From Cryoendolithus antarcticus (taxonomy: Eukaryota; Ascomycota; Dothideomycetes; Cladosporiales; Cladosporiaceae), in contig NAJO01000070.1 of assembly GCA_002077065.1 (NCBI GenBank), positions 78,824 through 142,823 of the forward strand: a DNA stretch of 64,000 bases, given 5' to 3'. Within the stretch, counting starts at the first letter, position 1, and the number at the start of each line of letters is the position of its first letter. A program made the translations under genes and the position numbers. Below, one piece after another: positions 41,868 through 52,909 of the stretch. Under the pieces are notes generated by a model. That model saw only the letters and a program-made list of their open reading frames with translations, made no database searches and was not told the origin of the DNA.

Positions 41868-44809
41868 ATGCTCTACAAGCCTTTCAAGCCACTGAGCATC
41901 TCACGCAACACACTGAACGCCGCGCCATCGCCATTGCTTCCGGAAGAGCGACCTTACAAGAAACGACGCATCAGTCGAGATGATGACGACGATGAGAACG
42001 CTGACGCCGAAGCGGTACTGGCGGCATCACAGTTCCTGAAAGGACCGGTTGTGAAGCCAAAGGTTAAGTCATTCCAGCCACTCGGCAGGGCTAAGGAAGA
42101 TGCAAGTCAAAGCGGTGAGACGAAGCCTGAGGTTGGAGCAGAAGGCTACTATCGAGTACTTTGGTATATTTCTCTGCTTGTAAGCTTATCAAGATTCGTA
42201 CTGACTGCAGCAGGCGGAAATTCACGACCAAGAAGAATAAGACCTGGGATGGCGATGGAGTACTGTCGGTATCTGGAGGTTACGCCACGCTTCAGGATAT
42301 TTCTGGTCGTGTAATGGGACGGACGGCTTGCAAAGGTCCTCTGATGGTTGGCTCAGAGCTCTCGGTCAGTGGAAAGGAGATCGAAGTGGACGACATGATC
42401 TCGAAGCACGACTTCATGTCTGGCAAGATCTTCCTCGGCACTGCAGGAAAGACCGAACCGAAGCTTAAGGAGCTCAATGAGGTCTCGCGCGTGTCTGCGA
42501 AAGCACAGCAGAAGCACGACAAGATCGCAGCATCTCAGGTCGACCAGATACGAGCATCTGTGGCAGCATCAAAAGGCGTAAAGACTGGCTTCAAGATGCC
42601 TGTCAAAGACAAGTCGCTCTTGATCCCTGCGAGAGACGCTCAAGTGCCCGTACCTCGACATGATCCCAAAGGACCTAATGCGTTGATCATGAAGCGGCCA
42701 AAGAGTGTGTCGAAGGGCAAGCAGGTGGTCGATGTAGTCGTGGACCCGATCCTCAGCAAGCACTTGCGGGAGCATCAGCGGGCGGGTGTGAGCTTCCTGT
42801 ACGAGTGCGTCATGGGCATGAAGAACTACGACGGCGAGGGAGCTATTTTGGCAGATGAGATGGGCCTGGGCAAGACGCTGCAGACGATCGCACTCCTCTG
42901 GACGCTACTGAAGCAGAATCCCGTATACGGTGACGAGCCTGTGATCAAGAAGGCGCTGATCGTGTGCCCCGTCTCGCTGATCAACAACTGGAAGAAGGAG
43001 TTTCGCAAATGGCTGGGCACCGAGCGGATTGGCGTGTTCATCGCAGGTGACAAGAAGACCCGGCTAACCGACTTCACTATGGGCAAAAGCTACAGTGTGG
43101 CGATCGTGGGCTACGAGAAGTTGCGCACCTTGTCTGCTGATCTGACGAAGGGCGCTGGTATCGATATCGTCATTGCTGATGAGGGTCATCGCATGAAGAC
43201 CAAAGAGAACAAGGCAGCTGCGGCGATCAAGACGCTCAACACCGAGCGAAGGGTCATATTGTCTGGCACGCCTATTCAGAACGATCTGACCGAGTTCTGG
43301 ACTATGGTCGACTTCGTCAATCCTGGTCTGCTGCAGAAGTACAACGTCTTCAAACGGGAGTTCGAGACGCCTATCATCAAAAGTCAGCAGCCTGGCGCCA
43401 GCGAGAAAGACCTGGCAAAGGGCGAGGCTCGAAGTGAGGAACTTGCCAACATCACCAGCATGTTCATCCTTCGGCGCACGGCAGAGATCCTGTCAAAATA
43501 CCTGCCGCCGAAGACAGAATACGTAGTCTTCTGCCGACCCACGAAAGCACAGGCGGAGGTGTATCGTGCTATCATCGCGTCACCAACGTTCACTGCGGCG
43601 CTTGGTTCTCCCGCAATGTCACTCGAGCTCATCAATGTACTCAAGAGAGTTTGCAACAGCCCAACGCTTCTACTGAAGAAGGGAGCGAAGGGCGAAGATG
43701 TAACGAAGCCAGAATTGCTCGAAGCTATTCCATCGCATCTGCTTAGGACACCTGGTGCCAGTGGTAAGCTCCAAGTGCTGGATTCGCTGCTACATCGGAT
43801 CCGGACGACGACAGACGAGAAGGTGGTCCTTGTAAGCAACTACACTTCCACGCTCGACGTGTTGCAGAAATTGCTGGATGTGCTATCTTACAAGTACCTT
43901 CGTCTTGACGGCCAGACTCCTCAGAAGACTCGCCAGGAACTCATCGATCGCTTCAACCGCTCACCAGCGAGCAGCTCATTTGTGTTTCTACTTTCAGCCA
44001 AAGCGGGCGGCGTTGGCATCAATCTCATCGGTGCATCGAGACTGGTGCTTTTTGATCTTGATTGGAACCCAGCGACCGACTTGCAGGCCATGGCACGCAT
44101 CCATCGTGACGGCCAGAAGAAGCCGTGCTACATCTATCGCATGCTCACGCAAGGTGCGCTGGACGAGAAGATCTTCCAGCGCCAAGTCAGCAAAACCGGG
44201 CTAGCGGACAGCATTGTTGATGGTAAGAGCGGTGCCAGTGGCTTCACGAGAGAGGAGCTCCGTGATCTGTTCACTCTGGACGAGAACCCCGAGTGCCAGA
44301 CTCACAAGCTGCTTGGCTGTGCTTGCGGAGGCACCGGCATGCCGCTCGCGCCTCCTGGAGAAATAGAGATCGAGGAGGCTGGTCGCAACGATCTGGCAGC
44401 TCTGAGCGGCAGCCCTGATAGCGTCGAAACGCTTCGCATGGATGCCGAAGATAGTGACGAGGACCTTCCCCCGGTCTCCAAGTTGCATCAATTCAAGACG
44501 AGTACTAATTACAACGCGGACGAGCAAGAAGCTGAAGCCCGTCGGGCGAAGGAATGCAAGGACTCGACAGGCAAAGCGAAAATGTTGAGTCTAATGCAGT
44601 ACACTCACTTTGACACTGCCAACGTCTCGCTTTTGGCTACTCGAGAGACGACGCCTGCAACGGTTGAGGTCGGTGACGACGGCGAGACTGTACAAGACAT
44701 CTCCGAATATGATCCGCTTGAAGGAGTCATCGAAGACGCTGCGTTGCGAAGCTTAATGAGAGAAGACGGTCAGAGGGTCGGCTTCGTGCTTGCGAAGGTG
44801 AGCTCGTGA
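41868..44809 (+). CDS. rdh54: SNF2-family DNA translocase Rdh54 (Tid1), RAD54 paralogue
   Basis: Two exons, 41868-42163 and 42214-44809; 963 residues. The short intron has its acceptor in CAGCAG; only the second CAG keeps the frame (VLW|RKFTTKKNKTWDGDG). Helicase motifs are Walker A DEMGLGKTLQTIALLWTLL (Lys near 318), DEGH (about 421), SGTPIQNDLTEFWTMVDFVN, LVSNYTSTLDVLQKLL and the arginine-finger region MARIHRDGQKKPCYIYRM. The Cys-rich HKLLGCACGGTG near the end and KYLPPKTEYVVFC match Rdh54 more than Rad54. The protein moves along duplex DNA to remodel Rad51/Dmc1 filaments in recombination. A C-terminal extension of about 170 residues ends in VGFVLAKVSS. Confidence 0.93.
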
Positions 44810-45471
44810 GCTGCGAATATTGCTACTGCGATGCGGTTGGAGAGCATTGTTTCCGCAAGTATCACTGAGTGCATGCAACGGCGCATGACAAGCGTTGCTA
44901 TGAGTGTTCTGAACGCTTAGACTCATGACAATAGACTAGATCTTGCCGCTGGTAAATGTAGCTACAGTCCGACGCAACACCTCAAAGACGGCCATACAGG
45001 ATCCCGCAATGCATCCCGCGTAACTTCCTTATTCCCGCAACAAGTTTGCAGCGGCTCTGCGCACCCAATTCTAATCGTTCTTCGAGAGGGAGATCTGCAC
45101 CACGACCTCGGGTGATCTCCACAGAATTTACCCCTCGTCCGATACTAACCACACGATACGGAGATAGTATTAAAACCAATGCTGTTAACGGAGAATATCC
45201 AGTGGCGGGCCGGTGGTGCAGACGCACTTTGATAGAGTGCCGATAGCCGTGAGTATGTCATTATCACTTTACATGTCGAAGGGCGGTAGGTCTGCTTCCT
45301 ATTCATTAATGTCTCCAACTAGATAAGTGTGCTGCGTGCCTGTCTCTGGAATACTGATAATGGAAAATTACTGGTGGTGGTAATGCAGAACAATACAAAA
45401 CGATAAAGGGCAGTGAATGGGAAGCTGTCGAGCGAAAGGCAACTGCGATCCCCGAGTAATACTCTCCTCTC
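44810..45471. other. Intergenic before the MFS transporter
   Basis: About 660 bp. No ORF or RNA gene I can support on either strand. Confidence 0.45.
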
Positions 45472-47161
45472 ATGCCAATGGCAGATCGCAAAGTAGAGGA
45501 TCGCAGTATGCAAGCACATCTTGACACTAGGAAGCACGCAGATCCTAAGGAAGCAGACGCCATCTCCGAGAAGACCATGGGCGTCGAGACACCTCCTTCG
45601 GAACGTCTCAACTCGACAACAAGCGCCGATGGAACACCTCATACCATCCTGTCGTTCAAGCCTGGCGATCCGACCAACCCGCGCAACTGGTCTCACACTA
45701 AGAAAGTGTTTGTCGTAGTCTCCGGCATCCTACTGGTCACAAACAGCACGCTCGGATCGTCAATCCCATCTGGAGCCTCAGATGAGACCTCGAAATACTT
45801 CAACGTCACGAGCGACACTCAGCTCGTGCTACCTGCCTCGATGTACCTACTAGGCTACGTGCTCGGCCCACTGGCGTTCTCGCCGCTGTCCGAGACATAC
45901 GGACGGCAGATCGTGATGCGATCGACGTTCGCCATCTACACTGCATTTACGCTCGGATGCGCGCTGGCACCAAGCTGGGCAGGACTGGTCGTTATGAGGC
46001 TACTGACCGGCATCGGCGCTAGCACGCCACTAAGCGTGATTGGAGGCATCTACGCAGATATCTACGCTAGCCCCAAGGCAAGAGGACGAGCGATCAGCGT
46101 CTTTATGTGCTCTACTTGCTTCGGACCTCTCCTTGGTCCAGTGATGTCCGGCTTCATCGCACCGGTGTCATGGAGATGGGCGTACTGGTTGCAGCTGATC
46201 ATTGCCGGAGCGACCTGGCCGCTGTTGCTGACCATGCCGGAGACGTTTGCGCCGACCATCCTGGCCAAGCAGGCGAAGAAGATGCGGAAAGAGAGCGGAC
46301 GAGACGACGTGCATGCGCCGACAGAAGTTGAGCATCGAGACATGCGGGAGATATTTGTCGTTGTGCTTACGAGACCGATACGGCTTTTCCTTTTCGAAGC
46401 TGTGGTGCTGTGCAGCTGTCTGTACCTCTCCTTGATCTACGCCATCTTCTACAGTAAGCACCTGCGACCTCCGTACAAGTTCGCCTATCTCTGCTTACAG
46501 TATATCAGTGTTCCTCCAATCCTACCCAATCATTTACAAAGGCATATACGGCTTCAACTCAGGCGAAGAAGGCCTCGCCTTCCTCCCCATCGGCATCGGA
46601 TCAATCATAGCTTGCCTGATCTATCTTTACTGGGATCACTGGCTTGATCAGCAACGCGCTCGGGTCCCTGCACCAGCCTGGACACAGAAGGTGGAGTATG
46701 CTCGCGTGCCATTAGCATGTCTCGGAGCTCCACTACTGCCCGCGAGTATGTTCTGGCTCGGCTGGGCTGCACGATCAGACGTCCACTGGAGTGTGCCTAT
46801 GGTCTCGGCTATACCGTTCGGGATTGCGTACCTGCTGGTGTTCATCGCGCTGATCAACTACATCGTTGATGCTTACGAGGTGTACTCAGCCAGCGCCATG
46901 GCAGCTGCCTCGTGTTCGAGAAGCTTGTTTGGTGCTGTACTGCCCTTTGCTACGACACCCATGTTCACGAAACTGGGTGTAGCGTGGGCCTGCAGTCTAC
47001 TTGGATTCCTGAGCATGTTGATGGGCATCATCCCTTTCCTGTTCCTCAAGTATGGAGATACAATCAGGGCTAACAGTAAATTCGGACAAGAGCTCAAGAA
47101 GCAGAAGGAAGACGCAGAAAAGAAGGAACGAGAAGATGAAGAGCGCATGATGGATGTGTGA
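45472..47161 (+). CDS. MFS transporter, drug:H+ antiporter (DHA1)-like
   Basis: Two exons, 45472-46453 and 46509-47161; 544 residues. The 60-residue cytosolic N-terminus leads to FKPGDPTNPRNWSHTKKVFV, the entry motif of this group. LGYVLGPLAFSPLSETYGRQ is loop 2-3 and its motif, and LLTGIGASTPLSVIGGIYAD and GPLLGPVMSGFIAPVSWRWAY are motif B/C-like segments found in antiporters. The central loop is charged. The intron, phase 1, joins IYAIFY to MFLQSYPIIYKGIYGF. Six further hydrophobic segments follow, then a Lys/Glu tail (KKQKEDAEKKEREDEER). Such pumps export drugs, toxins or polyamines; the substrate is not predictable. Two in-frame ATGs lie at 45472 and 45478. Confidence 0.92.
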
Positions 47162-47391
47162 GGCTTCGCGTACATCTGAAGACAATGCCCCAAATGTCCA
47201 AGTATCTGGCCTATCTCGGGGTTCGCTAGACCGCCCGGTACTCTGCACCTTTTGCGTCAGCTGCGTGACCTGGTAAGCGCACATTTTCTCTGCGAGATGG
47301 TGGGTGAAAACCTGTCTACTGCTTAGCAATGAACAGAAGCACTAGCGTACGTCTTAAGCATAGCGAAGAGACCGCAAGGACGGCATCGCGA

Positions 47392-48864
47392 CTACCGGCT
47401 ATATCGACCACTCACCCAGCTTCCTCCTCTTGCGAGCCACTGTCCGCAGACTGCCCAGACTGGCCAGACCTCCGACGGCAATGGCTTCCTCTCCGGTACA
47501 ACTGTGCTAGGCTGCTCGGGTATAGCATGCTGTGCTGGCGTCAACGGCGCCGGCACCGGCTCTCGCTTGACCGAGGGCCGCGATGATGGCGCTGGACTCG
47601 TGTTTACGGGACTGGCCATTGAGGGCGAAAATCTCGCTGAAGCTCTCGCGGGCACTGGCTTACGCTTGATGACCGATCGCGGTGGTGTCAGGGGCAGCGC
47701 AGGAAGCTCTTTGCCGACGTCAAAGGGCAGCAGATAGGTTGGGTGGAAGTTCGTGGGGAAGATGGTCGAGCGGCGGTAAAGTGTGAGGACGTCGTCGATT
47801 TCTTCTGACTCCTTGGATCTACGCGTGGTAAGTTGCGGTGGCGTTGATGTCGGGCGCGAATAGATTGAAGAAGTGATTCGAGGTTGTCGACCAGGCCCAA
47901 GTCTCAGAAGCAGCTCTCCCTCGCTCAAGCTCCCTTCTTCGACCTCGCTCTCTGCTTCCGAATCAGTCTTCAACTCCGTGACGAACTCACTTCCCCCAGA
48001 GATCCTTTTCGGTCTCTTCGGTACCACCGGCGTGCGTTTTCTCTTCTTATCTGCTGGATTCACAATCTCAAACCCTCCTTCGTCGAGGGCACCCAGACCA
48101 CTCTCAGCCCTCCGTCTGGCATCTCCCATAGCTCTCGCAACCTTGAACATCAGATCGACTGCTTGTTCCCCCTCGCCTGCTGTGGCAGCAGCACGGATCC
48201 AGCTCTCACACCATCTCGCCCTCGAGCTCTTTGGCCACCATCGCTCCTCAATGCCACCAAGGATGATACTGGAGAGTGCCAGAAGCGTTTCCAGCCCATC
48301 TGATCCGATGGCTGTGAGGACACAAGCCGCACACCCGCGCTCGCCCCGTGACAGGGATTGAAGTCGAGGCTCCATACCGTACTTCGCTCGGAAGCCTTCT
48401 GCACCGAGACAAAGGGCGGAGAGGTGGAGCACGATTTTTACTAGCTCGCCTTTGAACGCACTAATCTTCCCTTGCTTGACCAGAGGAAGCCAGACACGCA
48501 CAAGCTTCCCTTCGATTTCGGCTCGCAGCATACCGAGCAGACTCTCAAGTGCTGCTGGAGCCAAGTGGCTATGCCCCGAACAAAGCGAAGAAAGGCGGCG
48601 GAGGCCGTGGGCTTGCAGATGTGGCGGAAGTCGGAGGATGCGGTCTTGCAAAGGTGTGACATCTGAGTTGGTGTTGGATGCGGAGACGAAAAGAGGAGCA
48701 AGTTGAGAGAAGTCTGCCGGTGTGAAGTCGTAAATTGTCCTAGGCGGAAAGCTTGGAGTCCGTCTGTGGTACCGGTGATGCCGACGGGTCGTCGAGAAAT
48801 CCGTAGGACTAGGCGTAGGTGGGAGGAAGGTGGTGCTGAGATCTGGGGCGATCGTGGGTGCCAT
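47392..48864 (-). CDS. Hypothetical protein, 490 residues
   Basis: One exon; the ATG at 48864 (MAPTIAPDLSTTFLPPTPSP) is preferred although the frame is open for 95 more codons upstream. Residues about 60-260 are helical and well folded in appearance (LRRLSSLCSGHSHLAPAALE, WCESWIRAAATAGEGEQAVD). The second half is Ser/Pro/Lys-rich with a KKRKRTPVVPKRPKR nuclear-signal-like stretch and an acidic patch. I do not recognise a domain. The basic cluster hints at a nuclear protein. The gene is convergent with the MFS transporter, 230 bp apart. Confidence 0.7.
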   Translation of the reverse strand: MAPTIAPDLSTTFLPPTPSPTDFSTTRRHHRYHRRTPSFPPRTIYDFTPADFSQLAPLFVSASNTNSDVTPLQDRILRLPPHLQAHGLRRLSSLCSGHSHLAPAALESLLGMLRAEIEGKLVRVWLPLVKQGKISAFKGELVKIVLHLSALCLGAEGFRAKYGMEPRLQSLSRGERGCAACVLTAIGSDGLETLLALSSIILGGIEERWWPKSSRARWCESWIRAAATAGEGEQAVDLMFKVARAMGDARRRAESGLGALDEGGFEIVNPADKKRKRTPVVPKRPKRISGGSEFVTELKTDSEAESEVEEGSLSEGELLLRLGPGRQPRITSSIYSRPTSTPPQLTTRRSKESEEIDDVLTLYRRSTIFPTNFHPTYLLPFDVGKELPALPLTPPRSVIKRKPVPARASARFSPSMASPVNTSPAPSSRPSVKREPVPAPLTPAQHAIPEQPSTVVPERKPLPSEVWPVWAVCGQWLARGGSWVSGRYSR

Positions 48865-49161
48865 TGCGCTTGTACTATGAACCTCTAGTAGGTAGCTCAG
48901 ATAGCCTTGCGTGTTGCAACGTATGGAGAGGCATTGCAGTGAGCAGCCTGAGACTCGGACAAACGACTGAGGGTGGACAAAGAAAGTAAGAAGTGTGGAG
49001 TGAACGAGCATGAGATGTTGCCTGAAACGGATGTTCTTTGTGTGATGTTGCTCTAGATTAGTGGCTACGTTTGCAACCATATGCCCGTCCGACTCTGTGC
49101 TATGATATGGTTCCGATGCGCCCTCATTAGGGTGCTTGGGGGTTGGCATGGCCGTGTTGCT

Positions 49162-51360
49162 TTAGCGTCTACTCTTCCCGACCACAGCATTAGTAGCCGG
49201 TCTCGTGCACAAGAAGCACGTATACTCCAGATCCTGGCCAAACGCCATATCCACGCCAACACAGTCGGGGTGCTGCCATTGCGTACATGACCTGCACTGT
49301 ACCAGCTGCCGCGGTGTCTGCGTAGAGTCACCACATGGACATCGGATTCGGACTACCGGTGCATGTCTCTGAGAAATCTGAGGATCGAATGATCCACGCC
49401 ATCGTCCATCATGTGCGCCTGCGGTGACTTGAGACTGCACGGCGTAGTTCAGATTGTCCATGCTGCCGAAGAGTGGCGGTGCGGGAGGGTAGCGAGGCAC
49501 ATTGAAGTCTTCTGGCGATAGACTAGGGGTGGACTCCACGCCGATGGACGACGTATCGCCAAAGTCCATTGGGCAGGTATCTATTAGCGAGGTCTGCGAT
49601 GCTGAAGCAGTCATCGCGCGTCTCGAGGGCGTCGGCTTCCGTAAACTACCGTGGCGCTTGAGCTGTGCTGCTGCGACTATGGCGGCTCGCGAAGGTGTTG
49701 CACGCATTGAGGCACTGGATCCAGAGCGTGGTAGAGTAAGGCCTTCGAGGTTCTCAATAGGCGGATCAAGCTTCGCTGCTTTGCTTCTGCGCTCGCTGCT
49801 TCTTGCGAAGCTGAACGATGCATTCCTGCTGGGCGGCTCGGCGCTTGCGTCTGACTCTTCATCGCTGGAATCATCATCGAACAGCCCAGGGTACTTCTGC
49901 CGCGCAGTCTTCGTGGGACTGTGCGACTCAACATCCAAGGTCTGAGTTCTCGCTCGCCCATTCTCGTCTACGGTCAAGACCACAGATGCACGTTGGGAGC
50001 GGGTTCTAGTGATCGATTCTGATATTGATCCCAGTGGTGTTCGACCGACACGCTTTAGCGGTGATGATGTGCGAGGCGGCTGATGAATGCTGTTGCTCCT
50101 GCTGATAGAGGAGATGGCGGCGGCGGCGGAAGACGAGGTCGTTGGCCTGCCGGTTCCGGTTGTGTTACTTCGACGAAGAGAAGACTCTGATCTGCTCGTA
50201 GCGAGTTCATTAGACAAAGCGAAAGAAGCCGCAGAGCTCGCAGCGCTGTCTCTCCGTCTGTTGTCCAGCTCTTCCATGGTAGGTCTACTTCTACTCGTGC
50301 GACTTGTTGGTCGTACGATGGGGCGCATGGGTGAGCTATAGAGTAGCGAAGGATCTACACCAGTAGTCGTCGGTGGCATGAACGTTGGTGCATAGTGTGC
50401 GTGCGTGGACATGTTGGGTGCAGCAGTCATCGGTCGTGGATGTGGTTGCTGCACAGGAAAGCTGTCCATGGCAGGTGTATCAAAGCTCACGGATTGCGCA
50501 TTGCTCTGCTGAGGTAGCATTGCTGGATTGGGAGTCCACGCAATCGGCGGAGGCTGCATATTCATTCCGAATGGGTCGTCTAGCATGATCGGCTGGGCGA
50601 GCGCGGGACTAGCTTGCGTCTCCCAGTAATTCCTGGCGTGGTTGACTACTGGTGCAGTAGCAGGACCCATATTTGCATATTGCTGCAGGCTTGGCGAGAA
50701 TTGCAGCATCGGATCAAGCATTGGTGTTCGGTGCTGAGGTGCAGCCATTGGAATTTGTTGCTGTGGCCCAGATTGTACGTTATAGTGTTGCTGAGGTGTT
50801 TGGAATCTTCGCGACGCAATCGTCGAAGGTGTCCCGAACGCTATCGAAGCTGCTTGGACCTTTCTTGCCGAAGCACCTCGTGTGGGTGGCGGAGTCTGCA
50901 TCTGATTGTAGTCGACTAGAGTTGGACCCATTGCCTGGCCTAGTGAGGCATGTGCGACTCCAGCATGGGTCATAGCATGTCCAGGCACTACAGGTGTGGT
51001 CTGTACATGAGCCGCGTGCATCATCTGGGCCGGAGTCTGGGCCTGTACTGCGGCATAGTAGCCGTTCCGTAAGGTCTCTGACGAGGACTGAGGCCGCTGA
51101 ATCGGAGTCCTGGATGGGTACTGGTGTTGTTGCGGAGTGCCATAGGATGGCATCTGAGGTGTGCTGAAGGCATCCTGGAAGTGTGAGGGGAATCCGCATG
51201 TCTTGGGAGTCTGAAGAATGGTATCGAAGGAGGCGTGAGTCGGGGTAGCACCTGGGCTCGGAAAACTCCAATCCGCAGATCTTGTCGTTGGGTCAGCTCA
51301 GCTTCTATGAGAAGCATTATAGACCGCATCTTACCCTGTGTATGACTGGTCGAACTCCAT
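49162..51360 (-). CDS. PHD-finger protein with long disordered N-terminus
   Basis: Two exons: 51335-51360 and 49162-51280; 714 residues. The first exon encodes MEFDQSYTG and is joined through a 54-nt intron; the acceptor ACAAG|A is the only one that keeps frame past an in-frame TGA. DWSFPSPGATPTHASFD and FQDAFSTPQMPSYGTP follow. Most of the protein is Gln/Ser/Pro/Thr-rich. The C-terminus is a PHD-type zinc finger, about residues 655-705, with IRCPCGDS, LVQCRSCTQWQHPDCVGVD and YTCFLC giving the Cys4-His-Cys3 ligands. PHD fingers read histone H3 tails, so a chromatin or transcription role is likely. A start at 51153 would drop 42 residues, but the upstream part reads as the same kind of sequence. 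Confidence 0.82.
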
Positions 51361-52909
51361 ATCTCCTCAGCCTGCCTCGTAAGGTCGGTTCTGGGCTTTC
51401 GGGTCTACAGCATAACCCTTTCTGCTTATGCTACTCTTTCTGAGTTGTTTCGTGATCTCCTGCCCGAGCCGACGATGTCCTTCGCAAAGACTCTTGCACA
51501 AGGAATTTTCTTCCCTCGAAGCTGGTCCGGCGACTCCCAATATGCATAAGCCGGGTGAGGTCCAATTGTCCGCGTGAGATCCACAGATCCCTCCCTTAGG
51601 CAGATATATCCTTCGACTGACGGACTACCACGTTATCCTGAGCGTTGCTTTCCCTACAAGATGCGGTATGGCTTCGAGACGCCGTGTAACGACCGGTGAA
51701 AGATGCGGAGGTAGGATGTATGGAGTACAGCAGAGGGGATATCCCACATCCAGCCAGCCCAGCCAACCTAGCAACTCCACCAATGCAGGTACCGCACACG
51801 ACTAGCGGAGCACAGTACGGTAGCAGTGACAGGCAAGCATATCAATCTTATGAGCCGTAGCGTAAGGGGTACATGTACAGCTTCAATCCAATATCAAGGC
51901 TCGCGGACCGTCACGCTCAGCTACACCGAGGCCGAGACGCAACGGCTCACCCACGACATCATTGGACACACGGCACGCAATCTTGCGTGCAGGAAACGTT
52001 ACAAGGAAAACGCAAGGCCAGCCACCCAGCTCCACGCCGGACATGAGCATTCCCCGACACCGTCGTGGGCATGGGCGGCGTTGGCTTGGAGATCGTTAAC
52101 GGCTAGGCGGGAATGCTGTGCTGGGCGGGGCCAGACGTTCAATTGCCGCGACTGGGCCTGTGCCACATGTGAAGGATACCAGTGGATACTTCCACGATGA
52201 GGGGAACTTGGTTGTTGAAGGGGTTTATGGGTTTGGGGGCTACGGAAACGGCGGCAGAGGGACATAGTGTGAGATGTTATTGCAGCGTTGCAGATGCGAT
52301 TTGAGCTCACGAGAGCGAACCAAGGGGTCGGAATTGATCGAGCCATCGCTTGAGATTGACCAATCGCGGGGAGGAGGCCGTCATTTGCGGGCAGACCCTG
52401 GCGAGCTTGACATGCACGTTAAGGGCTGGATGTCTGCTTGACTTTTGTTCATAGCCTTCCGTTACTCCTGCATGGCACACACTTGCCACACGACTTGCCC
52501 GCCAACGAACAATCTACAATTTCGATAGCAGACTCCCCGACGTGACAGATGATAGAGGTCTCGAGAGCAGCTGTCAAGGATGCCCCGTTCAGAGTCAGGT
52601 ACAGCTCGGAAGAATAAGCACCAGCAAAAAGTCAAAACCTCGCATCCCCCATGCAAGGTACATGTACAAAAGTAGAAACTCCCTACAAGGAAGGATGGCC
52701 TGTCAGCCAAGACATCGAATATCGGAACCTTTGATGAACGATTACCTGATGGATGGCCAAGAGCCTGTCGACAGTATCTCCGACCCAGCCGTGAATCCGA
52801 CTTAATATAAACTACGACAGGGAGAACGGACTCGTCTCCGTATCAGACGGCGACAAGATTTCACTGCATTGGACAGTCCGAGAGGAGGTTTGATTGAAGG
52901 TTCATAGTG
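51361..52909. other. Long intergenic region upstream of the PHD gene
   Basis: About 1.55 kb between the start of the PHD gene (leftward) and the 3' end of the APC4 gene. Only short frames; none has homology or a convincing codon pattern. Composition is ordinary. Confidence 0.45.
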